Positions 1 to 7,760 of a stretch of 64,000 nucleotides of DNA are shown here, piece by piece. The notes beneath the pieces are model-generated. The model was given only the letters and a program-made list of their open reading frames with translations, was not told the origin of the DNA and ran no database searches. A program made the translations under genes and the position numbers. The DNA lies in assembly GCF_014645815.1 (NCBI RefSeq), contig NZ_BMML01000002.1:635924-699923 (forward strand), in the 5' to 3' direction. Source of the DNA: Streptomyces fuscichromogenes (GTDB taxonomy: Bacteria; Actinomycetota; Actinomycetes; Streptomycetales; Streptomycetaceae). Within the stretch, counting starts at the first letter, position 1. The number at the start of each line of letters is the position of its first letter.

Positions 1-1224
1 CACCTGGGTCACGACCACGCGGACACATTGACCGTCCGGCACCACTTGATCACCTGGCAGGGCGAGACGGGAGACCTGACCCGCGCCAAGGCGGGCTACG
101 CGGAGTTACTGGCTGATCGGATACGTGTGCTGGGCCCGGATCACCCCGACACCTTGGCCACCCGCGGAGACAAGGCCGCCTTGCGGGGCCGGGCGGGTGA
201 TCCGGCCGGAGCCGGTGAAGAATCCAGACGGGTGCTGGAGGCGTCGCTGCGGATTCTTGGCCCCGATCACAGCCAGACCCTCACCGCACGGCTCAACGTG
301 GCCCATTGGACGGGAGCAGCAGGCAGCCCAGCCGAAGCCGTGACAGCGTGCGAGCAGTTGCTCGCGGACACCTCGGAGCTGCTGGGGCCCGACCACCTCA
401 AGTCCCGTGCCGTCCGCCTTCACCTGGCCATCTGGAGAGGCGAAGCGGGAGATCCGGTCGGCGCCGCTTCCGACTTCGAACGCCTCCTGGCTGATCAGCT
501 GAGAGTGCTGGGAGCCGACCATCCCCATACCCTGAGTACGCGCCACGATCTGGCTCGATGGCGGGGGAAAGCCGGGGACCCCGGGACGGCCGTGTCCGAA
601 TTCGAGCAGCTTCTGGTCCATCAGCTGAGGGTGCTGGGCCCGGATCACCCCGACACGCTCGCGACCCGTCACGACCTTGCCTCCTGGCGCGGAGAGAGCG
701 GCGACGCGCACACCGCGGTCAGCGAACTGGGGCAGTTGTCGGCCGATCGTCTGCGTGTGCTGGGGGCAGACCATCCAGACGCACTCACCACACGCGCGAA
801 TCTCGCGTACTGGCGGGGAAAGGGCGGAGATCCGTCAGGTGCTGTTGTCGCCACGACGGAACTGCTGGCCGACAGGCTGCGTGTCCTCGGCCCGGACCAC
901 CCTGACACGCTGACCACTCGCCACAACCTTGCGCAGTGGAAGGCCGAGACGGGGGACGCGGCGGGCGCTGTGGTCGCCGAGTCAGAACTGCTGGTCGATC
1001 GGCTGCGTGTGCTGGGGCCCGAGCATCCCCACACGTTCTCCGCACGCCACCACCTCGCCCACTGGACCGGCAGGGCCGGCGACCCGGCCGGCGCAGCGGA
1101 AGCTCTTGCGCGGTTACTCGCCGATCAGCTTCGTGTACTTGGTCCGCAGCACCCCGAGACCCGCGCCACCGAAGACAGTCTTGCCTTCTGGAGCATGGAA
1201 GCGGAGCGTGGGCATCCGACGTAG
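1..1224 (+). CDS. Tetratricopeptide repeat protein, 3' part (5' end outside window)
   Basis: The frame is open from base 1, so the gene starts upstream of the window. What is visible is about nine repeats of 42 residues with the pattern LAxWRGxxGDPxxAV...LLxDxLRVLGPDHPDTL, followed by a short capping half-repeat ending MEAERGHPT. This is the TPR_10/TPR_12 (kinesin-light-chain-like) type that in Streptomyces often forms the C-terminal sensor or scaffold part of NB-ARC, CHAT or FxSxx-COOH system proteins; the effector domain would lie upstream and cannot be seen. Two in-frame TTA codons (106-108 and 1114-1116) are notable, since TTA is rare in Streptomyces genes and requires the bldA tRNA. Fold assignment is firm; role is unknown. 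Confidence 0.85.
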   Translation, partial: HLGHDHADTLTVRHHLITWQGETGDLTRAKAGYAELLADRIRVLGPDHPDTLATRGDKAALRGRAGDPAGAGEESRRVLEASLRILGPDHSQTLTARLNVAHWTGAAGSPAEAVTACEQLLADTSELLGPDHLKSRAVRLHLAIWRGEAGDPVGAASDFERLLADQLRVLGADHPHTLSTRHDLARWRGKAGDPGTAVSEFEQLLVHQLRVLGPDHPDTLATRHDLASWRGESGDAHTAVSELGQLSADRLRVLGADHPDALTTRANLAYWRGKGGDPSGAVVATTELLADRLRVLGPDHPDTLTTRHNLAQWKAETGDAAGAVVAESELLVDRLRVLGPEHPHTFSARHHLAHWTGRAGDPAGAAEALARLLADQLRVLGPQHPETRATEDSLAFWSMEAERGHPT

Positions 1225-1387
1225 CTGGGCTCGGCTGCGGCCCCGGTCGGTCTTCGGCTTCCTCGACGATTCCTGCCTTCGTGGCTTTCATCGAGTGCGG
1301 AGGTGACCGCGGGAACCTCGGGCACTCCCATCATGACGGCAGTGGTGTATGCCGCCAGTGTAATAAATTGCAGATGGGGGCGTATGC

Positions 1388-1763
1388 GTGGCCTGGAAGA
1401 TCGTCGTGGTCGAGTCGGCTCTCTCGTGGCTTCACGAACTGCGCCGTACTGACCGCGACACTCTGGTTCGGGTCAGCCAGGCTGTCACCGCCCTCCAGGA
1501 GGAAGGTCCCGCGCTGGGTCGGCCTCCGGTGGACACGATCAAGGGTTCGGAGCTGTCGAACCTCAGGAGCTCCGCCCGGGGTCGGCAGGGGCCACGGAGG
1601 TGCGGTTGCTGTTCGTGTTCGACCCGGACCGCCAGCCGTGATCCTGGTGGGCGGTGACAAGGCGGGCAACTGGTCCGGCTGGTACCGCGTCGCCGTGCCC
1701 CAGGCGGAGCAGGCGTACGCGGGGCATCTGAGGCGAATCGATGGAGAGGACGGGGCGCGATGA
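1388..1763 (+). pseudogene. HigB/Gp49-like (RelE-superfamily) toxin, broken by two frame changes
   Basis: From the GTG at 1388 the first 59 codons read as a Gp49/HigB-like toxin: MAWKIVVVESALSWL at the start and a GPALGRPPVDTIKGSELSNL block typical of the family. The conserved continuation (ELRPGSAGATEVRLLFVFDP) is in another frame from about 1566, and the last block (VILVGGDKAGNWSGWYR) is in a third frame from about 1640. Each switch equals one missing base, near CTCAGG at 1562-1567 and near CAGCCG at 1636-1641. Repaired, the protein would be about 125 residues, the usual length, and would end in the ATGA shared with the antitoxin at 1760-1763. Either a decayed toxin or two assembly errors; neither break is in a long homopolymer. 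Confidence 0.75.
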
Positions 1764-2020
1764 CTGATCACCTCAAGGACCCGCAGGCGATGGTCCTGGC
1801 CTCCCGTGTGCATCGCCTCGCCGAGTTGCGGAAGCGGCAGCACACCACACAGGTCCAGGTTGCCGAAGCCATGGGCGTCACCCAGGCCCGCGTCTCGCGC
1901 ATCGAGAAGGGCCAGTTGGAGCGCAGCGAGGTCGACACCCTGGCCGCTTACGTCAAGGCGCTCGGCGGCGAGTTGAAGATCGTCGCTGACTTCGGTGACG
2001 AGACCTACGTCCTCGGCTGA
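1760..2020 (+). CDS. XRE-family antitoxin (HigA-like)
   Basis: An 86-residue protein with a helix-turn-helix of the Cro/CI type at about residues 28-65 (TQVQVAEAMGVTQARVSRIE) and the C-terminal AYVKALGGELKIVADFGDE block common in HigA-type antitoxins paired with Gp49-like toxins. Its ATG overlaps the stop codon of the toxin frame by four bases, the toxin-first order expected for HigBA. It probably binds its own promoter and would neutralise the toxin by direct contact; with the toxin frame broken it may survive as an orphan regulator or an anti-addiction protein. The family call is secure; the partner relationship is inferred from order and overlap. Confidence 0.85.
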   Translation: MTDHLKDPQAMVLASRVHRLAELRKRQHTTQVQVAEAMGVTQARVSRIEKGQLERSEVDTLAAYVKALGGELKIVADFGDETYVLG

Positions 2021-2595
2021 TCCGATCGACGCCGCGACCCAGGTCGGTGGACAAACCTGCCTCTTGACGTCAGGGATGATGTTCCGCCGTGGGGCCAGGT
2101 GAGGAGCATCATCTCGTCGGTAAGGGACTCCGCTGTACGAAGGTTCCATTCTTCCGGCTGAACTGGACGGATGCGGCCAGGGGCCATCGAGGGGCCAGGA
2201 ACAGATCGACGAGCAGCACGCAGGACTGACGCTGATCAGTACGCACGACCTGGGGAAACGCCAAAGATGAGCAGGGATCGACAAGGGTCGCCAAGATCCT
2301 CGAAGGACTCGTGATCCGTCGGCCGTGGGACGAGTCCCACCGGCCCTCCAGAAGTGCCCCCTGACCTGCGGAAGCATCCCTTCGGGCGCTCGGATTCGGG
2401 ACTTGGGGCCGGCGGAGTGAAATCCGCTGCCTGCGACTTGTGTGTACTCGTGTGAGCGGACGCGGCGGCGTGCTCCGATGTTCCCGGAGCCCGGGATCTC
2501 GGCGAAGGTGCCGGGTTGTTCGTCCGCCCTGTTCCTGCCAGGCTTCACCGTTTGCGCCCGCGGCATCGGCGGCTGAACGTGTGAAGGACGTCGGA
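2021..2595. other. Intergenic region, no recognisable gene
   Basis: The 575 bases between the antitoxin and the macrodomain gene have mixed codon-position composition in every frame, unlike the strongly GC3-biased genes nearby. I recognise no protein family, tRNA or palindromic operator in it. It may hold decayed sequence next to the decayed toxin gene. Confidence 0.4.
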
Positions 2596-3594
2596 TCAGG
2601 GGCGGGTGCCTACGTGGAGGACGTGCCGGTAGGCCAGTTCGTCGTCGTCCTCGAACACCGTGAACACCACGCGGTCGAACCGTCCAGGATGCGCCGCGAT
2701 CCAGTCCGCGACGGTGTGCAGCGCGACCGGTGCGGCCTCCTCCTTGGGATAGCCGAAGACGCCGGTGCTGACTGCGCAGAGGGCGACGGTGCGGATGGTC
2801 TCCACTTCGGCGGCGAGGTCCAGGCAGGCCCGGTAGGAGGAGGCGAGCGCCTGCGCGTCATGCGCGTGCGGACGGCTCCGGACGACAGGGCCGATGGTGT
2901 GCAGGACGTACCGGGCGGGCAGGTGGTAGCCACGGGTGATCTTGGCCGTACCGGTGGGTTCGAGGGCTCGTTGCGCCGTGATGATCGTGTGGCAGTCGTC
3001 GCGCAGACGAGGTCCGGCGGCATTGTGGATGGCGTTGTCGATGCAGGGGTGCAGCGGGCGGAAACAGCCGAGCAGTTCGCTGTTGGCGGCGTTGACCACG
3101 GCGTCCGCGGCGAGCGTGGTGATGTCTCCCCGCCACAGTACGGTCTCGGCCGCGGCGGGGAACGCCGTGCCGTGGAACTCCTCCTCGACCGTGCGCAGTT
3201 CCAGCGCCGGGACAGCGGGCCGCAGCTGCCGCTCCGCACCGAGCAGCGCGTCCAGCTCCCGGTCCGCTCCTTCCGGCAGCGGACCGGGTTCACGGACGGT
3301 CAGCAGAGCGCGCAGCACCCTGCGGGCCGTTGCTCCGCCGGCATGGGAATCGGCATCGGCGAGGCTCCTCAGTGACTCGGACCGCAGCCCGAGCCGGGAG
3401 ACGGCCGGATCGGCGCTGAGCAGGTGCAGTGCCGAGCGTACGTGGGCGTCCAGCCGGGCGGCTGTGGCCGGGGCCGCCGTCGGGCGGAAGGGCTTGTCGA
3501 GGGCGACGGCTGACCGGTAAGCGGTCAGGGGCAGTGCGGAGAGCTGCGTCTCCGTCCCGGCGGAGGCATCGGACTCGGCGCGGATCGGAATCAT
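2596..3594 (-). CDS. Zinc-type macrodomain protein (probable protein ADP-ribosyl hydrolase)
   Basis: A 332-residue protein: a helical N-terminal region of about 150 residues, then a macrodomain with GDIT, the NAANSELLGCF loop, PLHPCIDNAIHNAAG, and STGVFGYP near residue 265. The GCF-x-P-x-H-x-CIDN pattern is that of the zinc-containing macrodomains (SpyMacroD/SauMacro type), known to remove mono-ADP-ribose and to be encoded with SirTM sirtuins. The N-terminal extension is also typical of that group. Start at ATG 3594 is chosen because GGAG lies six bases upstream; an in-frame start at 3696 would add a low-quality proline-rich leader. It is last in the minus-strand cluster headed by the sirtuin at 5671-6528. 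Family call firm; substrate unknown. Confidence 0.88.
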   Translation of the reverse strand: MIPIRAESDASAGTETQLSALPLTAYRSAVALDKPFRPTAAPATAARLDAHVRSALHLLSADPAVSRLGLRSESLRSLADADSHAGGATARRVLRALLTVREPGPLPEGADRELDALLGAERQLRPAVPALELRTVEEEFHGTAFPAAAETVLWRGDITTLAADAVVNAANSELLGCFRPLHPCIDNAIHNAAGPRLRDDCHTIITAQRALEPTGTAKITRGYHLPARYVLHTIGPVVRSRPHAHDAQALASSYRACLDLAAEVETIRTVALCAVSTGVFGYPKEEAAPVALHTVADWIAAHPGRFDRVVFTVFEDDDELAYRHVLHVGTRP

Positions 3595-3692
3595 CAAAGG
3601 CTCCGGGTGGGGCGGGTGAACGAGGTGCGCCGATGACCCGGCCCCGCACGCCGGCACGCGCGGGGCCGGACGATCGGCGGGGGAGGGGGGGA

Positions 3693-3793
3693 TCACAGCT
3701 CTTCGAGTGTGCCGACGTGCAGGTGTTGTGGAAGACGACGCCGTTGTCGACGCTGAACCTGTACGTCTTTCCCGCGTAGGCGATGTTGCTCAT
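3693..3793 (-). pseudogene. MoaF-like (calycin-type) gene remnant with internal deletion
   Basis: From ATG 3793 (GGAG eight bases upstream) the frame reads MSNIAYAGKTYRFSVDNGVV followed by FHNT, closely resembling the start of small MoaF-like beta-barrel proteins of about 110 residues. The expected middle is absent. In a neighbouring frame the DNA then encodes LHVGTLEEL and a stop at 3693, which resembles the end of the same family. The simplest reading is a gene that lost its middle by deletion. Read literally, the start frame runs on without a stop into the macrodomain gene. Family identification rests on remembered sequence patterns. Confidence 0.45.
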
Positions 3794-3843
3794 GCCTTGC
3801 GCTCCGTCGACGTGTCCGGTGGTCCGGGCGGCGTACAGGCTGG

Positions 3844-4605
3844 TCAGAACAGGCCGTTGTCGTGCGGCAGTTCGGCCGGGACGGGCGCGATGACGTCCCA
3901 GTGCTCGACGATCTTGCCGTCCGCGACACGGAAGAGGTCGTAGTAGGCGACGGGCACGCCGAACTCGCCCTCGGACTGTGTCAGGACGAAGTCGCCCTCG
4001 GCGATGACCTTGTGGACCTTCGTGTAGACGAGGTTCTTGCCCTCCTCGGCCCACTTTGCGGCGGCCGCCCCGAAGCCGTCGAGGCCGTCGGCGGCCTCGG
4101 TGTTGTGCTGGTGGTAGGTCTCGGTGGAGATGTAGTCGGTGAGCACCGAGTAGTCGGCGCCGACGAGGACCCTCTCGGCGAACTCGGCCACCAGGGCACG
4201 GTTGGCGCCGGTCTTGTCGGTCTCGGTGACCGCGGTGGGGCCGTCGGTCTGGGAGCGGCCGGAGACGGTGGCCTTGACCTGCGGGGTCAGGGCGTCCCAG
4301 TGCTCGGCCAGCTTGCCGGCGGCGTCGACCCGGAAGATGTCGAACCCGACGAGCGGGTCCGGACCGAAGCCGTGGTAGGTGCCGTGCAGGGCGACCAGGT
4401 CGCCGTCGGCGATGACCCGGGCGCCCTCGTGGCGGAAGTCCTCGCCGAGACTGGCGACGAGTCCGCGGAGGGCCTCGGGGCCGTCGGCGGCGAGGGCGCT
4501 GTGCTGCTTGTAGTCCGCGGCCAACCAGCGGTCCACCGCGGAGGGGTCCTTGTCGCCGAACAGCTCGGCGGCGGCCTGGAGGACGGTGTTCTTTGCGTTG
4601 CTCAT
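3844..4605 (-). CDS. Tandem NTF2-like (SnoaL-like) domain protein
   Basis: A 253-residue cytoplasmic protein made of two similar halves. Each has the NTF2/SnoaL pattern of a helical start (VDRWLAADYKQH; LTDYISTETYHQHN), a central strand with polar core, and an ending of FDIFRVDAAGKLAEHWDALTP or YDLFRVADGKIVEHWDVIAP. SnoaL-like folds bind small hydrophobic compounds and some act as cyclases or epoxide hydrolases, but most bacterial tandem members are uncharacterised. It lies between the NmrA-like reductase and the MoaF-like remnant on the same strand, with 50-130 base gaps, so co-transcription with the sirtuin is plausible. No signal peptide is visible. Confidence 0.8.
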   Translation of the reverse strand: MSNAKNTVLQAAAELFGDKDPSAVDRWLAADYKQHSALAADGPEALRGLVASLGEDFRHEGARVIADGDLVALHGTYHGFGPDPLVGFDIFRVDAAGKLAEHWDALTPQVKATVSGRSQTDGPTAVTETDKTGANRALVAEFAERVLVGADYSVLTDYISTETYHQHNTEAADGLDGFGAAAAKWAEEGKNLVYTKVHKVIAEGDFVLTQSEGEFGVPVAYYDLFRVADGKIVEHWDVIAPVPAELPHDNGLF

Positions 4606-4734
4606 GGCTGTCTTCCTTGTTCGCGGACCTGCGAGGGATGGACCGGCGGTGGAGTGGTGACCTGTTCAAACCATGCCGACGGCGCCCGGTTCACCGGCAT
4701 GAAAAGGGACCAGCGATGGTCAGAATGCGACGGC

Positions 4735-5622
4735 CTACCTTTTCGGGGTGTGTGGGCCGGCTCCCTGCGCGCGGACGATGTCGGCGAGGGGCGTGGCGGG
4801 GTGGCCGGTGAGGCGGGGCACGGCGTCGCTGACACCGTCGAGTTCGCCGGACGCGATGGCCGTGTAGGTGGACACCCAGGCGTCCAGCTGCCACGGCGGA
4901 GCTCCGGAGGAGGTACGGGAGGCGTAGGCCTCCTCGACCGTCTCCTGCCGGTAGGCGACGGTGCGTCCGAGCTGCTCGGACAGGATGACGGCCGCCTCCT
5001 CCAGCGTGAGGGACTCGGGCCCGGTCAGGTCGTGGGCCACGCCCGCGTGGACGTCCGGCCGGGACAGCACCGCGGCGGCCGCGTCGGCGATGTCGTCCTG
5101 ACCGACGAACGCGGCGCGGCCCTGCCCGGCCGGGCCGCGGATGACGCCGTCCTCGCCGACGAGGTCGGGGACGAACTCCGCGTAGAAGTTGTCCCGGAGG
5201 AAGGTGTACGCCAAGCCGCTCGCGCGGATGTGCTGCTCGGTGTGGAAGTGGTCGCGTGCCAGGGTGAAGGTGGCGTCGGGTGCCGCGCCGTAGAAGGAGA
5301 CGTACACCAGGTGCCGGACACCTGCCTCCGCGGCGGCGTCCACGAACGCCTGGTGCCGGGCGAGCCGGTCGGCGCTCTCCGAGGCGGAGACCATGAAGAC
5401 GGTGCGGGTGCCGGCGAGGGCCTCCCGTACGGTGTCCTGGTCGGCGTAGTCGGCTCGGACGGCCGCCGTGTCGGGAAGCCGCGGAGCACGTTCCGGGCTG
5501 CGGACCAGGAGCTTCTGCGGGATGCCCTGGTCAGCCAGCCGTCGGGCGACGCGCCCGCCCAGCCGGCCGGTGGAGCCGGTCACGGCGATCGGCGGGACGG
5601 ATACCGCGGATACCTCGGACAT
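4735..5622 (-). CDS. NmrA-like / atypical SDR NAD(P)-binding oxidoreductase
   Basis: A 295-residue Rossmann-fold protein with the N-terminal dinucleotide motif AVTGSTGRLGGRVARRL, followed by LLVRSPERAPRLPDT and VRADYADQDTVREAL (the NmrA/quinone oxidoreductase-2 pattern), and HLVYVSFYGAAPDATF in the middle. Such proteins reduce quinones or sense the NADP(H) state; the substrate here is not evident. The start is set at ATG 5622 (MSEVSAVS) rather than 5658, because the extra residues look non-coding and the family starts close to the glycine motif. It begins 48 bases after the sirtuin gene ends and likely shares its transcript. It is a natural link between NAD(P) metabolism and an ADP-ribosylation locus, but that is inference. 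Confidence 0.82.
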   Translation of the reverse strand: MSEVSAVSVPPIAVTGSTGRLGGRVARRLADQGIPQKLLVRSPERAPRLPDTAAVRADYADQDTVREALAGTRTVFMVSASESADRLARHQAFVDAAAEAGVRHLVYVSFYGAAPDATFTLARDHFHTEQHIRASGLAYTFLRDNFYAEFVPDLVGEDGVIRGPAGQGRAAFVGQDDIADAAAAVLSRPDVHAGVAHDLTGPESLTLEEAAVILSEQLGRTVAYRQETVEEAYASRTSSGAPPWQLDAWVSTYTAIASGELDGVSDAVPRLTGHPATPLADIVRAQGAGPHTPKR

Positions 5623-5670
5623 GACGTGACATTTCTTCCTGTGGTGACGGAGGTGCACTGCCGGTGCAGT

Positions 5671-6528
5671 TCAGGGATCGAGCCCGTCGAGGAGCCGGTC
5701 CGCTCCGAGGGGAACGGACAGAGCTCGTGTCCCGAGGTCCGCGGGGACGTCGGAATGGGCGGGATTGATCCGGACGAGCCGGGCCCGGGGGGTCTGGCGC
5801 ACCAGGTTCTCCATGGGCCGGCGGATGACGCCGGGGGTACTGAAACCGGCACCGATCTCCAGCACCAGCAAGGCGCTGTCCGCGGGCGCGGCGTCGAGCC
5901 ATCGGACCAGCTGCCGCCCTGCGGGCAGATAGGAGTCGTCGACGAACTCGGGACCGACGCGGACGTTGGGGAAGACGTCGGCACCGCAGCGAGGGCAGCG
6001 CGGCAGGGCCCGAGGGTCGGTGACCCGGCCGGTGTCGCGGTCGTACGCGGCAAGGACCGTGTCGAGGAACGGTCTGCTGGACCAGGTGTCCCGTGTGCAC
6101 GGGACCGTGCACTGGAGGCGGCCGTAGTCGCCCTGCGGGGTGTGGACCCGGTCCGCCTCGAAGCCGTTGCGGGAGAAGAGGGCATCGACGTTGGATGTCA
6201 TCACCCAGTGGTCGCGGTCGCCGACCAGCTCCCTCAGCCTGCGGTAGAGGGGGTTGGGTTCGGGGCTGAAGCGGATGTCGTCGATGTGGACGGCCCAGTA
6301 GCCCCACATCATGTCCTTCGGCAGGGGCGCGCCGAGCAGGTAGCGCGAACGCAGGCCGAGCCGGTACAGCGCCGGCAGCAGTTCCCGGAAGCGTTCGGTG
6401 TCACCGTAGTCGTAGCCGGCGGCCGCGCTCAGACCCGCGCCGGCCGCGATCAGGACCCGATCGGCCTCCTCCAGCCAGGCGCGGACGGTGTCATGTGCCG
6501 GTGCGGTCGAGGCGGGAGCGTTGCTCAT
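5671..6528 (-). CDS. SIR2-family protein, class M sirtuin (SirTM) type
   Basis: A 285-residue sirtuin-fold protein. It has the NAD-binding GAGLSAAAGYDYGD near the N-terminus, TSNVDALF in place of the classical QNxD-x-LH, then TPQGDYGRLQC, two zinc cysteine pairs (CTVPC and CPRCG) and LEIGAGFSTPGVIRRPM. The lack of the usual HG catalytic motif and the presence of PQGDYG and GxGFxTPGxI are hallmarks of SirTM enzymes, which act as protein ADP-ribosyl transferases rather than deacetylases and are genetically linked to zinc macrodomain proteins, as here. The start is ATG 6528; GTG 6537, three codons upstream, is equally possible. It heads the minus-strand cluster down to 2596. Confidence 0.85.
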   Translation of the reverse strand: MSNAPASTAPAHDTVRAWLEEADRVLIAAGAGLSAAAGYDYGDTERFRELLPALYRLGLRSRYLLGAPLPKDMMWGYWAVHIDDIRFSPEPNPLYRRLRELVGDRDHWVMTSNVDALFSRNGFEADRVHTPQGDYGRLQCTVPCTRDTWSSRPFLDTVLAAYDRDTGRVTDPRALPRCPRCGADVFPNVRVGPEFVDDSYLPAGRQLVRWLDAAPADSALLVLEIGAGFSTPGVIRRPMENLVRQTPRARLVRINPAHSDVPADLGTRALSVPLGADRLLDGLDP

Positions 6529-6536
6529 GGTGCTCA

Positions 6537-6640
6537 CTACGCGAGGATCCCTTCCAGTGCCACGGACACCTGGTTCATGTACTCGTCGAAGGCCGTGGTC
6601 GGTTCTTCGGCACGGGACAGCGGGCCGTCCGGACCCGCGG
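6537..6640 (-). pseudogene. Possible 3' remnant of a coding sequence
   Basis: Upstream of the sirtuin, the minus strand reads AEEPTTAFDEYMNQVSVAL, then EGILA and a TAG at 6537-6539, with strongly GC-rich third positions over some 30 codons, as in real genes here. Further upstream the same frame becomes arginine- and proline-rich and loses that character. I do not recognise the family. It may be the tail of a gene whose 5' part was lost when the AraC gene or the sirtuin cluster was placed here. Confidence 0.25.
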
Positions 6641-6815
6641 CCCGGGCCGTGGCCACGGGAGGGGGCTCAGGCCGGGCTCGACGGCGAGCACTCGGTGGGT
6701 ACCGCGCTGCCACGTGCCGTCCTTTCCTCTTTCCGCCAAGGAGACGTTCCGTATCCACAGCGGCACGACCAACGTACGAAGGCCCCGCAGGGAAAGCCGG
6801 ATAAACTTCCGACTG

Positions 6816-7760
6816 ATGATGGCCAAAAACCGACACCGCTCGCCGCGCGAGATCCCGGAGATCCCGTTCGCCGCGCCCGCGGGCACTCCCGCCGGTATCG
6901 AGGTCATGCCGCTGGCGGAGCTACGGCGGCGCGTCTCCGAGGACACCCTCGCGCGGCCCCAACGCCCCGACTTCCACCACCTGCTCACGCTCACTGCGGG
7001 CGAACTCCGGCACGTCGTCGACTTCAACGGCCACGCCCTGCGGCCGGGCTCCTGGCTGTGGGTGCGCCCGGGGCAGGTGCATCAGTGGGGCGACCTCGCC
7101 AGGGCAGAGGGCACGCTGATCCTCTTCCAGCAGGACGTGCTGGACCCGGGCACGGCGACGGCCGCCCGGGTCGACGATCCGCACGCACCGGTCGTCACCA
7201 CTCCCGCCGCCGCCGACGCCGAGGCGGTGACCATGGCCGCGGAACACCTGAGCCGCGAGTTCCAGGCGCTCGGTCACCTGCCTCTGGACATACACATGGC
7301 GGCCCTGCGCCACCTCCTCGCCGTCCTCCTGCTGCGGCTGGCCCATCTCACCGTCCCGGCCGACAGCCCCGCACCGGAGCCGGACGAGACCTATCTGCGG
7401 TTCCGTGACGCGGTCGAGCGGCACTTCACCGCCACCCGACGGGTGGAGGACTACGCGCACATGCTCGGCTATTCGGGGCGTACCCTCGCCCGGGCGACGC
7501 TGGCGGGCGCCGGGCTCAGCGCGAAGGAGTTCATCGACCGCCGGGTCGTGCTGGAGGCGAAGCGTCTGCTGGCGCACGGTGACGAGACCGCGGCACAGAT
7601 CTCGGACCACCTCGGTTTCATCACGGCCTCCCAGTTCAGCAAGTACTTCATACAACGCACGGGCCGTTCCCCGATCGACTTCCGCAAGGGGATCCGGGGA
7701 CTGGTGACCGACGTGACTCCCGGACAGGCGGAGCAGGGCCGGAACGATCAGAAGGGGTAG
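6816..7760 (+). CDS. AraC-family transcriptional regulator
   Basis: About 314 residues: an N-terminal cupin-like sensing domain (HLLTLTAGELRHVVDFNG followed by LRPGSWLWVRPGQVHQWGD) and a C-terminal AraC helix-turn-helix pair (DYAHMLGYSGRTLARATLAG, then AAQISDHLGFITASQFSKYF and RRTGRSP-like RTGRSPIDFRKG). ATG 6816 and ATG 6819 are adjacent and no strong ribosome site separates them; extending upstream to 6495 would overlap the sirtuin start. It is divergent from the sirtuin cluster and convergent with the aldehyde dehydrogenase at 7748-9208, overlapping its 3' end by 13 bases. Its target could be either neighbour; divergence favours the sirtuin cluster. Confidence 0.88.
   Translation: MMAKNRHRSPREIPEIPFAAPAGTPAGIEVMPLAELRRRVSEDTLARPQRPDFHHLLTLTAGELRHVVDFNGHALRPGSWLWVRPGQVHQWGDLARAEGTLILFQQDVLDPGTATAARVDDPHAPVVTTPAAADAEAVTMAAEHLSREFQALGHLPLDIHMAALRHLLAVLLLRLAHLTVPADSPAPEPDETYLRFRDAVERHFTATRRVEDYAHMLGYSGRTLARATLAGAGLSAKEFIDRRVVLEAKRLLAHGDETAAQISDHLGFITASQFSKYFIQRTGRSPIDFRKGIRGLVTDVTPGQAEQGRNDQKG

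Noticed and set aside
1560..1645. Programmed frameshifting in the HigB-like toxin
   Set aside because: Two separate shifts in the same direction would be needed and neither site has a slippery heptamer or a clear downstream structure.
2021..2595. Integrase or attachment-site remnant
   Set aside because: No tRNA, core repeat or recognisable recombinase sequence could be supported.
3862..6804. Open frame of 980 codons opposite the sirtuin cluster
   Set aside because: It covers three well-recognised genes on the minus strand and has no domain of its own.
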